From contig NC_037653.1 in assembly GCF_003254395.2 (NCBI RefSeq), forward strand, positions 868,001 through 932,000: 64,000 nt of DNA. The letters run 5' to 3'. Position 1 is the stretch's first letter, and every line of letters starts with the position of its first letter. This document shows, piece after piece, positions 1-11,174 of this stretch. The position numbers and the translations under genes were made by a program. A model generated the notes under the pieces. It searched no databases. It was given only the letters and a program-made list of their open reading frames with translations, and was not told the origin of the DNA. Source of the DNA: Apis mellifera (Eukaryota; Arthropoda; Insecta; Hymenoptera; Apidae).

Positions 1-897
1 ACATCTAAATAGGATGTCTCAAAAATATGGAAATTGATTAATTGGAGAATAGAAAATGAATGGAAATTTAAGAAGTAAATAAAAAAAGAAGGAAACATGA
101 AAATAAATATAATTTTTTAATTTTATAGAAGATTTTTATAAAATTTAAGGAAATTAAAAAAATTTTTTTTTAGATTTAACATTAAAAATAAAAAAAGATA
201 TATTTCCACATAATAAGTAATTATTAAGTTAATAAGTTATTAAGTTAATCATATCTTTATTTTAATATTTCGAATTTTTCAAATTTGGATAAGTAATGAT
301 AAAATAATAAAAGAAAATAATAAAAAAGTAATAAAAAAAATTTTAAATTTGAAATAAATTGTTCATTTTTTTCATCGAATCTGTATCAAATTAAACGATA
401 ATACTTTTTGCATAAAAATATAAGTAATATTTAAACTAATAATTAAAAATTTATTATTTATTTGTTTATTTATAAAAACAAATTTGTATTTATTCTGAAT
501 TATATATTATTTAATATTTCCTATAATTTAAGTAAAATTGTATCGTGTTCTTCATTTTCATATATTAATGTAATTTTTGATAAATTGAAAAATAGGAAAT
601 TTATCAAATAATCATCATTCTTCAACTAAAGGCGAATTCAAAAACTACTGCTTTTGATTTCGATTTCATTTCGATTTTTTCTTTTTAATTTTTGGAATGA
701 TATTTAAGATTGGAATGATATTAAGATCCTCTATGTTTATTTTTGAATTTATTCGAATATGAGATTGTTCATTATTGATGAATAATTCTATTTATCCGAA
801 TAATATTTGACTATGTTCTGAGCTCCCAATAGTATATGTATATATATATCTATATATGTACAGGTCATTCGATAGAAGTAAATAGAAAGTTTAAAAA

Positions 898-1147
898 GAG
901 ATTCTAAAATAAACACAAAATATGCAAAGATATCCACTAAAACTTCTCTTTTAAATTAGAAGCAATTTAATTTTACGTTAAACAAAGTAAGATTGCAGTA
1001 AAGCGTGACGATTTTATCTCGATCATACATTATCTTCATCTCGTTTCACCTGATGCAAAATTAAATTGCTCGTAATAACAAGCATTAATGAAAACTTTTG
1101 CATAATTTATTTTAATCTTATTTTAATCTTGTTTTAATCTCTAAAAT
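898..1147. repeat. Dispersed palindromic element, copy A
   Basis: Inner arms 961-990 and 1041-1070 pair (AGCAATTTAATTTT on the left, its complement on the right). The outer ends GAGATTCTAAAA and TTTTAATCTCTAAAAT also mirror each other. About 250 bp, no ORF. One of six relatives in the window. Confidence 0.65.
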
Positions 1148-2291
1148 CATTTCTTAAATTTTATACTTGAGTATTTTTCAAATAATAAAGAAAGATGTAT
1201 ATGATTCATTGTAATTTTCTTTATAATGAAGATATTTAATGGTTAAAATATCTCTTATTCCATCTATTACATTTGTATAATTTATATCTAATGATATATT
1301 GTTTCCATTAATAAGAAATGTAATTGATATAATTTGGAATTATCTATAACATCTTGAAAAAGAAATATTTTTTGCAAATTAAATGCAAGTTAAAATGGCT
1401 GTTGAAATGTATTTGATAAAAGGTAGAATCGATATTTACAAAATTGATCGTTGATATTTTAAAATATTTTAATATAATTTTGAAATATAAAGTTAAAATT
1501 TCTAATAGTCGGTTCATTCATATGACACTTTTATCATCACATGAACATTATCTTATACTTATTTTAATTTCTTATAATCATATAAAAATAACTAGAATAA
1601 ATTTCTCCGAGATCTAGATCTCAAAGAAGATTATAGATCAAGAAAGATATGAATGCAACAGTGCAAGAGAAAAGAATGGTAGAAGAAAAGCGAAAGTTTA
1701 TTTCGAATGAATATTTATGTATAAATAGAAAAACTAATAAAAATTCATTACAAAAAAAATTAATTAAGGAATTGATTTTATATGATTTTTTCAGGAGATT
1801 ATATTATTAATTTTATTATTATAAAAATTCAAAGAATAATTTATTTTTATAATATATATTAAATTCAATTAAATTGTTTTTCTTCTTTTAATTAAATTTA
1901 ATGAATAATTTTACAAAATTTAAACCAGTTGAAATTATATTTTTTAAAAATATAAAATTGAAGAGTCATATTGTAATCTTTTTCTTTATTATTTGAAATA
2001 TTATTGTAAATAACACATCATTTATTTCATATTGTACAAACAGTTATAAAATAATATTATTTGAAATAGTATTTCAAATAATATTATATCACACTTGCAT
2101 AAATTTATATTTCATAAATTTTATTTGGAATTATTTTTATGGTTATTTGTTTTGTTAAATTTAAAATAAAAAAATAATAAAATAATTTATTATCTAAAAT
2201 TGCTGTTAGAAATGAATCAATATTATTTATAAAATATTATTGTTATAATATTATTAATATATTTGTGAAAATTTATTCTAATTAAAGATCA

Positions 2292-2547
2292 TTTAGAGAT
2301 TAAAGATCAAAATAAGTTATGTACAAATTATTATAGAAAAATTTCGATTGAATCTTATTTGTTAAATTACAAGTGATTGAGTTTATGTTAAATGAAGTAA
2401 GACAGAGATTACAAGACAGTTTTATTTTTATCAAATTGCTGCTTCGTTCTGTCTATCTCGCTTCATTTAACGCAAACTTAAATTGCTTATAATTTTTACA
2501 TACTAATTTTATATATTTGTTTTGGCTTAAAATTCATGCTCTAAAAA
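2292..2547. repeat. Dispersed palindromic element, copy B
   Basis: Best-preserved inner arms: 2367-2406 against 2447-2492, sharing GTTAAATGAAG and AGACAGA on one strand and the complements on the other. The outer ends carry TTTAGAGATTAAA and GCTCTAAAAAT. Confidence 0.7.
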
Positions 2548-2738
2548 TATGTTCCACGAATATATTAACGCCGTATATATTTAAATAACAATGTTAAAAA
2601 TAAAGTATTTTAAATAATCATTTCTTATTTCAATTTCAAATGAAATTCTGTTAAATATATCTACTTCATTCGAATATCCTGTAAAAAAGAAAGAAATCGG
2701 ATAGAAAGCGGGATGTGTATAAAACAATGATGACTCAC

Positions 2739-3004
2739 CTCAAGGTGGGTATACCGTTAGAAAAATTACGATGATCGTAATGAAAAGGCATTTTCCTGCA
2801 GAAATCTTTCGCGTAAATGAAGAGCGTCTTATTCGGCTGTTTGATCCAATGCGGTGGAAACATACTGCCATCGGTACCATAGATTCGATCGCATTTTTCA
2901 TCTCCCCAAATCTGATAATTTTCAAGCCCGTTGATTCGCTCGATTATCCCAAGATTATCAGTTCCTGAGTGTATCGTGATGCGATCCGAACTTGAACCGT
3001 TATC
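2739..3004 (-). CDS. CD36-family gene, coding exon 2
   Basis: 266 bp. The acceptor is TTTTCAG just before 3004 and the donor is GTGAGT at 2738-2733. The translation opens with DNGSSSDRITIHSG, contains the family block GTDGSMFPP and ends in NGIPTL plus two bases of a split codon. The in-phase join to exon 1 supports both boundaries. Confidence 0.92.
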
Positions 3005-4760
3005 CTGAAAACCGATTCATGTTAAATCAGTGTATTTCTTATTTTTAATTTAGAGTCACATTAAATTTTGAACGAATCGCAAAATAATAATAACTGCTCG
3101 ATTACCGAAGTTGTCCGAAGCTGGCCGAAGTTACCCGAAACATAACTGCTGAACCGCGCCAAAATATAATGTATAATAATTTTATTATATGTAAGAATTT
3201 TACTATTTTATAATTATTATAAATAATTTTTGTTATTTATGTATAAATTTTTGAAATATTTTTTGATCATTATAATTATTTAATTATGAAATAATAAATA
3301 ATAATTGATTTAATTGAATCCAATTTAGATAAAATTTTTTTGATTATATAATTTTATTTTTATGAAATATAAAAATTAACATATATTATATTTATTTTTT
3401 CTTTATATAATCAATTTAAAGCATCTCTAATGATTTCAAACTTAAAATTGAAATAATATCTTATGTAAATTCAGATTGATATATGCAATCTTTAAAAAAT
3501 GAGAATTAAGTTAGATAAAAAGAGATTGCACTATTATTTCTGAAGTATAAATATGCAAGAGATAAATGGTGAAAAAAATAACAACAATGAAAATCTTAAA
3601 ATGAAAACAAATATATATATGGAAAAAATAGATATAATTATGAATAACAATTATATCAAAACAAAGTAAAATATGAAAATCATTCAAATAATTGAAACAG
3701 AAAAGTTTAAATTATAAAATTAAATATAAAGTGCTGGTATAATAAACTATATTTTTTAAAAATAGTTATAGTTGTATCATTTAACTAATCACTGTATCAC
3801 TGTATTACAATATTTACATATTTATTTTTAAGAAAAATATTGCAATTTTTATCATATTGATCACTATTAAATTAATAAATTCAACATAATTTATATCATA
3901 AACAAAAACATTTACATTTTCATTAATTATAGATATAATTTATCCTTGAATTATACAATGACTCCAATTTACTAGATTTTCATATTATAAATTTTATATT
4001 ATAAACTAATATATTATTATAAATCACAGAAAGAATGAAAAGAAGAAAGCCCACAAAATAAGCATAAGGAAAAAAATATTATCATAGATATACGTACGAA
4101 GGCGAGAAGTCCAAATTTATCCAGAATAAAGACCGAGCGTAACGATGAGAATTGTTTGGCCATTTCGTACAGTTCGTCCTCATAACCCCAGAGGTATTGA
4201 CCGACCGATAATTCGAGGAACGGTTCTGCACGTATCCTCGAGAGGAACATGGTCAACCCGATTTGAAACAGGTAACTAAGATTTCGAGAAAACGCGAGCG
4301 TCGACATCAACATCACGTTAGGTACAATCACCTTTTCATTCTCCGATTTACCAGATATCCATTCATAGGTTTTCTTTTCCTGATACGTGATCGTGCCATT
4401 CTCGTGAATTTCGACATTCATCCTGCTCAAATTCTCCCGATAGATGAACGGCCCAACCTCCTCCACCTTCAATTTAGTCGCGTTCCCGCTCTCGAACTCG
4501 CGCACGTTCGTGTAATTGAAAACGTAGATCTTGATTTCAAGGTTGACAGGCGGCTTTTGCCAGAACAGGAAGGACAAAGTGCCGTTCCTTAACTCAAGAT
4601 TGGAGAGGATCGCATCGTGAAACACGTTTGTATACCAGAACAGGATGAACATCGTGACGCTGATCAGTGCAATGAATCCGTATAGCCAACGAACGCGCCG
4701 CCTCCTCGTTCCTCCGTTCAAGCTCTTTTGAATCGCCCGCGCAATACTTTTCTTCTCCAT
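2739..4760 (-). CDS. CD36 / scavenger receptor class B family protein, N-terminal part (two exons, gene runs off left edge)
   Basis: Joined exons 4760-4098 and 3004-2739 read in one frame for 309 residues plus two bases. The start codon at 4760 is followed by a basic stretch (RRRR, residues 19-22) and one membrane helix at about 25-44, the usual N-terminal anchor of CD36 proteins. The ectodomain begins with the family pattern ending in WQKPP and FNYTN, has several N-x-S/T sites, and in exon 2 carries the strongly conserved CDRIYGTDGSMFPP block. Family members bind lipids, lipoproteins or apoptotic cells at the cell surface, and some (SNMPs) serve pheromone detection; which subgroup this is cannot be told here. 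About 200 residues, including the C-terminal helix, are missing because the next exon is left of position 1 or was not detectable in 1-2738. Family assignment is firm; ligand is unknown. Confidence 0.93.
3005..4097 (-). other. Intron 1 of the CD36-family gene
   Basis: 1.1-kb A+T-rich intron between phase-0 exons. Apart from a short repeated GCCGAAG/CCGAAG-type run at about 3105-3145 (three near copies of a CCGAAGTT motif) nothing notable is visible. Confidence 0.8.
4098..4760 (-). CDS. CD36-family gene, coding exon 1
   Basis: 663 bp, 221 codons, ends in phase 0 at a GTACGT donor (4097-4092). Reading past the donor would add about 25 unrelated hydrophobic residues and a stop, which is intron. 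It encodes the cytoplasmic tail, the membrane anchor and the first half of the ectodomain. Confidence 0.92.
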
Positions 4761-5560
4761 AATGCCGTTTTTTTTAAAGAAGAATTATACCAAAGCGAGT
4801 AGTCGATCGATGTATCTTTCTCCAGATTAAAAAATTTTTCTTCGAATCGATCGAATCTTTTCGAATTCTCGCCCGTTCGTCGCCTTTCGATCACTTCCGT
4901 TGCGTTTTCGACGCTCTACTGAGTTCCGCGGGACGATCACAACGATCACAACGACGTACAAAAATCTCCCCACCTTTTCTCGATTCGTCGATAACCTCGT
5001 CGTGACGGTGATGACCTCCGCCACCAAACTTGGTACGTTCGAATCCTCGTCTTACCGTTCATAGCTTCTCTTTTCTAGAAAAAAAAAATAAAAAACAATA
5101 TCTATTTTGATTGTTATTTATGCTTATGCACTTGATTTTCCGCTTCGACATTACCAAATCGTCATTTATCCTTCCTTGTTTTTGCCATTTTGCGCATCAT
5201 CTACTTGTTTTCTTCCTTTCTATTTCACTCTTCGTTTATTCCATTCCTCTTCTTTTTTTTCTCTCTTTTTGTCTAAAAAAGATTAGAATTATTCATGTTC
5301 AATTCATTTCCCCAATTATTCCCTCTATCTCTTTGTTTATTCAATTTGTCAATTCACTTTTGCGACAGTTGATCCTCGACAGATGAATTCGACTCGAAAC
5401 TGTGTGGCCCTTGATCGATTTGTGTCGAGCGTGCCGCTACCATTATCGGCCGCAGACGAAAAAATCCTCAATGGCGACTGATGATAACATCGGCATATTA
5501 CCATTGAACCAAGTTTCTTGAATCAAACCGATTTACGAATCTTCCGATTTAGTGGTAGTT
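4761..5560 (-). promoter_or_regulatory. Likely 5' UTR and promoter region of the CD36-family gene
   Basis: GC content rises sharply compared with the surroundings between about 4800 and 5050 and again at 5380-5530. On the minus strand an initiator-like TCAGTC occurs near 5483-5478, and a donor-like GTAAGA lies near 5057, so a non-coding 5' exon is possible. The 66-codon minus-strand ORF at 4827-5027 has no recognisable content and is taken as UTR. Inference from composition and signals only. Confidence 0.4.
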
Positions 5561-6365
5561 TTCTTAGAGAAGAAAGGCAAATCCTCCCTAAAAATTGTTT
5601 CGAGATCGACAGGATTCGATTCAACGATAAATCCTTTCCTCTCGAAAAATAGTACGAGTTAGATACACGTAGATATATACCGTCACGAAACATGTCGTTT
5701 CGAATTTATCATGAGACGCTCCGTATGTTGTGACTGGCAGATGCCCTTTTCACCCGTTTTCTGTTGCGATGTCTCGGTGTCGCGTCATCAGTTTTTACCA
5801 TTACTTTTTTTTTTTTTTTCATGAACGATATTTTACGTCAGATACAATAATTTTTTCATTATACGTTGCGCCCCACGATTGCACAAGAAATTGTTCCAGT
5901 TTTCTTAATCCGGTAAAGAGATATATTTGTATTTATTGGTTAATTATATACTTACTTCGAGTTTATCGTGGAATTAATCAACCACGTTACAATCGCGTCA
6001 CCACGCATACATATTTTTATCTCTTTACATGGTAATTTTCGCGAAATCATTTATCGTTCCTCTTCCTTCCTGTGATATATAAAAACGAATTCGAAAAATG
6101 TACTGTTGCGATGCAGAATGTTAGTACAGGACGTGCAGGATGTTAATACATTTGTGGAATATCTTTGAAGAGGCTGAAACAAACGAAAAGGATGGTATAT
6201 AAAAATGTTGGTTAAGGTTTATTTAAATTATTAAAATTAGCAATTGAAATTTATTGTTTCAGATAGAATAAGGTAGCTTTATCTTTGTCACATCTATTTA
6301 TTTTTAACATTCTATCATTTGTATAAAATATTGATATATTGATAGAATAATTCTTTAGACAGTTG

Positions 6366-6549
6366 ATTCTAGAAGATAAAACAAAAATAACAATAGAGAC
6401 TTATTTATTAAGATATAAGATAGTATTAGATGAAGGAAGAGAATTATTTCATTTCTTCTAATGCAAATTTAAATTACTCATAATTTAATGTAGCTTTATA
6501 AATAAATCTTAATCAACATTTTTGTATATCAACTTTTAGTCTCTAAAAT
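6366..6549. repeat. Dispersed palindromic element, copy C (degenerate)
   Basis: The right arm (TAATGCAAATTTAAATTACTCATAAT region, 6459-6486) and outer end AGTCTCTAAAATC are clear. The left arm is eroded. Confidence 0.5.
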
Positions 6550-7262
6550 CGATATTTCAAAGTATTTTGTTAATAATTATCGCTCTAATAATGCAAAAAT
6601 TTAAAATATTGATATTAATATTGCATAAACATTAATACTTTTCTTCTTACTTCTTCCTTGAATCATTGTTATATATACATTACTGTTGACCAAAAATTTT
6701 ATACTATTGCAAACGATATAAGTATATCATTTTCTTAAATTAAAATAGGTGAAAAATTTATATTATTTATAGAAATCATAAATAAAGATGAGAAAATGAA
6801 AAAATATATTGTATGATATATAGTTAATCATAAATACAATTATTATATTAAAAACAATAATATCATTTTATATGAAACATTATGAATATTTAAATCATGA
6901 CAAGTTATATATGAAATAATAAAAAAAATTATTAGAAAAGATATTTTTAATATTTCATTGACTACTATTAGTAATGTCAATCAATCCTTAAAGTAATAAT
7001 ATAATTTTTATTTTTTTAAAATTTTTTGATAAATTTAATTTAATGATGCGAGATAAAACAAAATTCCAAACTATAAAATAATTGAATTTTATTGCTTTAT
7101 TATCTTGTTACAAAATATATTTTATAAACAAAGTCATTAGAAATTAAACGTGAAAAAAATTATGAAAATTATGTGTTTACCACTAAAAATAAATTATTCC
7201 CGATATAAAAACCGATATTTTAATATAATTGATTATATTCTACATCCATACAAATTTTCATT

Positions 7263-7265
<3 letters not shown>

Positions 7266-7307
<42 letters not shown>
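7266..7307. repeat. (TA)n microsatellite
   Basis: About 20 uninterrupted TA dinucleotides in the CD36-CNOT9 spacer. Confidence 0.95.
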
Positions 7308-7310
<3 letters not shown>

Positions 7311-8300
7311 CAATATTTCAAAATAGATAAATTTCCTTATACGCATGAAAACATTTGTAACTATATATATTATATATACTATTATATATCTATTATATAC
7401 AAAAGTTGCAGCAAGAGAAAATCTTATGTTTTTATCTTTAAATTGCAATGATTGCTAATTATATACATATATAAATTATAAATAACATGCTTTTTTCAAG
7501 ACTTTTTTGAGAATAGAAATAAACTGAAACAAAATTTTATCGAACTAAGTTAATCGGCTTTGAAATTTATTTAAAAAAAAATTATAATATTCGAGAAATA
7601 ATTGTAGTGTTTCTATTTGTGATAGCCTGTAAGATATAATAAGTTATCATTCCTTGCAAAAAGATCGCCTTGAAATCAGTTCATTGAATAACAATATATT
7701 AAATTTCTTAATTCGAAATTTTTATTGTAATTTAAATAATTAATTTAAAAAAATTTAATAACTATTTATAATTTTGATTTTTCTTTTATTAAAATATATT
7801 CGTTATATTTATATAATTTTGCTGATAAAAATAAAATTAAATTAATAAGTGTTAATTGGTAGATGATTATAACTAATTGATTATAATAATTATTTATTTC
7901 ATTTATTTTTATTTGCTCTGATTCTCATTGTTATTCGTTTTCAATCAGTTTTTTTTATTGTTATTATCAAATCAAAAATGTCTGTAGAATATGAAAACGA
8001 ACTCGAATTACTAAGTTAAGAATTTCAGGTTTTTCTTTATAATTGATATTGATTAGTTTCAAACTAATATTATATATGGAAGCACTATTAAATATTCTAT
8101 ATATATTTGTAAAAATTTGTAATTCTGAAACCTGATAACTACGACTTAATAATCGATACTTCATATTCAAATAAAGTTAAAAACTATTATTGCTTTGAAT
8201 GCTATCTGTAATTTCTTTTTCATATAATTCTATCTGTCTTAATTTGAAAAAATTTTCAAATGAGAAATCGAGAGGGGTTATTAATGATATGTTAAACTTA

Positions 8301-9206
8301 ATTTATCGAATTTCAATTGGTTGCAGCAGTCGAACGATATCGATAGTCTGATAATTTTTTTCCAGATGTGTAAATACACATGAGTGACGTATTGTTCATT
8401 CAAACACATGATCATTTATATATATCAGTTATTGTTTTAACCAATAGCACGATTCATACATTTTTGATACTTTTATATGGCATTTGACAGTTAAAATGTT
8501 TTTAATTTTTCTATTATTTTCTGCTATTATTGACATTACAACTTTGATATAATTTTTGAAAGAATAATAATCACTCGATATACTTTTTTACGTCTCACGC
8601 GGTGGAAGATTATAAAATACCCTCACACTAATTCATAACGCGGAAGAATTCATTGACACTTGATGCACGAGATACATGAATATTCAGTTACATAAGTATT
8701 AAATAGTACATGCGTGAACGGAATAGATGGAGTAATTCGAAAAACGTCGCGCAGCGATTGTGTTTAGTTTAAGATAATTTTCGATAGATGGCCGTATGAT
8801 GTCCGTATATTGTTGTCTACTCTAAAGACTTGATCGATTCTTCCATTGGAAAGAAGTGTATATATTTTTCTGTATCAAAAAAGTCAAATCTCTTAAAGAG
8901 AAAATATTTGTGTATATCCTTAGAAATGAAAGTATTTATTGCTTATTTTTTGTGAATCAATACGAAAAAAATTGTATAATAAATTTCATTTTTCGTTTGT
9001 GTTCATTGGTGAGTTGTCGCGCAAACTTTATTAACCTCAAATTTTATTCTTAAAATTGAAATTCGGAAAACTCAATAAGCTAATTAAATTAAAAGATTGC
9101 ATTTCCTTACAATTGCAATCATATTATTAAGCATTAAGAAAGAAAGATATCAATTATTCGTAGCAAATAACGGTCGAGATTTCGACCAGATTACCCCGAG
9201 ACACCG
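8301..9206 (+). promoter_or_regulatory. Upstream region of CNOT9 with a DRE-type octamer
   Basis: An exact TATCGATA octamer, the DNA-replication-related element common in insect housekeeping promoters, lies at 8338-8345. A GC-richer stretch at 8580-8860 (with ACGTCGCGCAGCG near 8743) is the most promoter-like part. The transcription start cannot be fixed from sequence. Confidence 0.35.
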
Positions 9207-9542
9207 ATGACGAGAATGAGTTCGCAGCAAAGTCCAGCCGCGTTACAATCGACGGTGGATCGTGAAAAAGTTTATACTTGGATAATTGAATTATCTAATT
9301 CAGAAACGAGAGAAAATGCATTATTAGAACTTAGTAAAAAACGAGAAGTAGTACCGGATTTAGCTCCAATGCTGTGGCATTCATTTGGAACTATAGCGTC
9401 GCTACTTCAAGAGATAATAAATATTTATCCTGCTATTAATCCAGCTACATTGACTGCATATCAGAGTAATCGAGTATGTAATGCATTAGCTTTATTGCAA
9501 TGCGTTGCCAGTCATCCAGAAACTAGATCATCATTTCTTCAA
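9207..9542 (+). CDS. CNOT9: CNOT9 exon 1
   Basis: 336 bp, 112 codons, phase 0, donor GTAAGT at 9543. It encodes the N-terminus and first armadillo repeats up to ETRSSFLQ. Confidence 0.95.
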
Positions 9543-10378
9543 GTAAGTTTATCCACAAATTATTATACTTTGTCATGAATTGTATCAATATTTCGAATAT
9601 TTACAATTATATATATTAAAAATATAGTAAATTTAATTATTACATTAAATTTATTTTTTCTTATTTTTTCTTAATTGTTTCTTTTCAGGCCCATGTACCA
9701 TTGTTTTTATATCCATTTTTGCATACAGTCAGCAAGACACGTCCATTTGAATATCTTCGGTTAACGAGTTTGGGAGTAATAGGAGCTTTGGTAAAAACAG
9801 ATGAGCAAGAGGTGATCACATTTTTACTCACTACGGAAATTATTCCACTTTGTTTACGCATCATGGAGAGTGGTTCAGAGCTGAGCAAGACAGTAGCTAC
9901 GTTTATTCTACAAAAGATTCTACTCGATGATAGTGGTCTTTCATATATATGCCAAACGTATGATCGATTCAGTCATGTTGCAATGATTTTAGGAAAAATG
10001 GTATTGTCCTTGGCCAAAGATCCTTCAGCCAGATTGTTGAAACATGTAGTTAGATGTTATCTCAGACTATCAGATAATCCAAGGTAAGCAAAAAAAAGAA
10101 TAAAAAAGATGTAATAAACAATATTTCTATTAAAAAATAAACAAGGAACAAATAAACATATAAATATATTTTATAGAGCATTATTAGCGCTTAGACAATG
10201 TTTGCCAGATCAACTTAGAGATAATACATTTGCGACATGTTTGCAAGAGGATGCATCTACTAAACATTGGTTAAATCAACTTTTGAAGAATTTAGAAACT
10301 GGTCCACAACCAGGACCTCCAGCACAACCAGGTCAACAAGATCCTAGGACTATTGGCATGTCACCTCTTGCTTCTTAA
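9207..10378 (+). CDS. CNOT9: CCR4-NOT transcription complex subunit 9 (CNOT9 / Rcd-1 / CAF40), complete
   Basis: Three exons (9207-9542, 9689-10083, 10177-10378) join in frame to 310 codons plus stop. CNOT9 is an armadillo-repeat adaptor of the CCR4-NOT deadenylase complex: it binds CNOT1 and presents hydrophobic pockets to GW182 and other recruiters, so it acts in mRNA decay and translational repression. The protein matches the family almost continuously from VDREKVYTWI through LLELSKKREVVPDLAPMLWH, HTVSKTRPFEYLRLTSLGV, ICQTYDRFSHVAMILGKM and CYLRLSDNPRA, which is about 260 highly conserved residues. Length is near the family norm. The N-terminal 15 residues and a proline/glutamine-rich C-terminus (after about residue 285) are variable as in other animals. 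Two possible starts (9207 and 9216) differ by three residues; the first is used. It converges with the SLC5 gene. Confidence 0.97.
9689..10083 (+). CDS. CNOT9: CNOT9 exon 2
   Basis: 395 bp, acceptor TTTTCAG, donor GTAAGC at 10084. It runs from AHVPLFLYPF to RLSDNP and ends with two bases of a split arginine codon. Confidence 0.96.
10177..10378 (+). CDS. CNOT9: CNOT9 exon 3 (terminal)
   Basis: 202 bp, acceptor TTTTATAG. It encodes ALLALRQCLPDQLRDNTF and the divergent Pro/Gln-rich tail, ending SPLAS and a TAA stop. Confidence 0.95.
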
Positions 10379-10804
10379 ATCGTATACTTCCTTATATTCA
10401 AAAGGAATACGAAATTGGAAAGACGAGAATTCAACAAATTGATTTTATGGATTGAAGAGCGATCAATGTATGATCGTAAATTAATAGATGAAATGCCATC
10501 GTATTTTTGATCATGAAAATAGAAATGAATGCACAGTTTCACGAGAGTGATTATGCATTATACTACACATGACAACGGTGGTGATGGTGGCGATGATATC
10601 AATGATGTTTACAATTAGCTAGAGAAATGATCAAATGTTCATTTATGGAAGAAAAGGAAGAGAGAAACATTTGATATTTACGAGATGCAGATTTGATAAT
10701 CTCTGAATGGAATGAACGTGCATATTATATAAACGTGGAATCGTTTCTATGTCTTCTGTATATCTTCTTTCCTGCTCTTTTTTCTTCTTTTCTTCCTTTT
10801 CTTT

Positions 10805-10810
10805 TTTATT
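10805..10810 (-). terminator. Candidate poly(A) signal of the SLC5 gene
   Basis: AATAAA on the minus strand about 315 nt after the SLC5 stop codon at 11124. It is the first canonical hexamer downstream, but in A+T-rich DNA such hexamers arise easily. Confidence 0.4.
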
Positions 10811-10902
10811 ACATTTTTCCTATTTTGGTAAATGTTCTCTTTGTAATTATTCTTTGTACAAAGTTTGTAAATTGAAAATACAAGAAAATATATGTGTGCG
10901 CG

Positions 10903-10982
10903 CATGTGTGCATATATATGTGTATATTATGCGTATACATATACATATATGTATGTATAATATACATATATATGCACACATG
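10903..10982. repeat. Alternating purine/pyrimidine inverted repeat in the CNOT9 3' region
   Basis: Arms at 10903-10930 and 10957-10982 are complementary apart from a 2-base bulge. The 26-base loop is itself self-complementary, so the whole can fold as one long hairpin of TG/CA and TA steps. Confidence 0.75.
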
Positions 10983-11123
10983 CACAGATATCTGTACATA
11001 TATTTGTGCCTATTTCATCTTTTTTTAATGTTAGGATCACAACGAAATTTCCACAACTGTCATCTCCTTTTCTTGTGAAAATTCAGAAACTCACAAATAC
11101 TTAAATGAAAAGCAGATAATTTT

Positions 11124-11174
11124 TCAATCTTTCGTTTCACTCCTATCCATTTTTTCGAGTTCCACAACAGTTTC
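11124..11174 (-). CDS. SLC5 symporter exon 13 (terminal, 51 bp)
   Basis: After the acceptor TTCTTGCAG the frame gives 16 residues, ETVVELEKMDRSETKD, and TGA. The charged composition suits a transporter tail. It is joined in phase 0 to exon 12 across an 88-bp intron, the intron size typical of this gene. Confidence 0.8.
   Translation of the reverse strand, partial: ETVVELEKMDRSETKD

Larger units (their letters stand above)
1..2738. other. Intron (or flank) of the CD36-family gene, no exon seen
   Basis: Very A+T-rich sequence with no open stretch resembling the missing CD36 exons on the minus strand. It holds two copies of a dispersed palindromic element (898-1147 and 2292-2547) and short TA runs near 836-858. 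Confidence 0.6.
5561..8300. other. Intergenic A+T-rich spacer
   Basis: No coding evidence. A moderately GC-rich patch at about 5640-6060 has no good reading frame. The stretch also holds a partial copy of the palindromic repeat family (6366-6549) and a TA microsatellite (7266-7307). Confidence 0.6.
10379..11123. other. Convergent 3' regions of CNOT9 (plus) and the SLC5 gene (minus)
   Basis: 745 bp between two convergent stop codons. It contains a GGTGGTGATGG run (10577-10592), a T/C-rich stretch (10750-10830), a long alternating purine/pyrimidine hairpin (10903-10982) and a minus-strand AATAAA (10810-10805). No plus-strand AATAAA was found, so the CNOT9 poly(A) site is unclear. The two 3' UTRs may overlap. 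Confidence 0.6.

Noticed and set aside
4263..4592. 109-codon plus-strand ORF
   Set aside because: It is antisense to CD36-family exon 1, whose protein is clearly recognisable on the minus strand.
5020..5060. tRNA-like T-loop (GTTCGAATC)
   Set aside because: No pairing T-stem, no A box and no acceptor stem around it.
5111..5386. 91-codon plus-strand ORF rich in Phe/Leu/Ser
   Set aside because: Product of a pyrimidine-rich tract; no start context, domain or splice logic.
7233..7448. 71-codon minus-strand ORF with a Tyr-Ile repeat
   Set aside because: It is simply the translation of the TA microsatellite.
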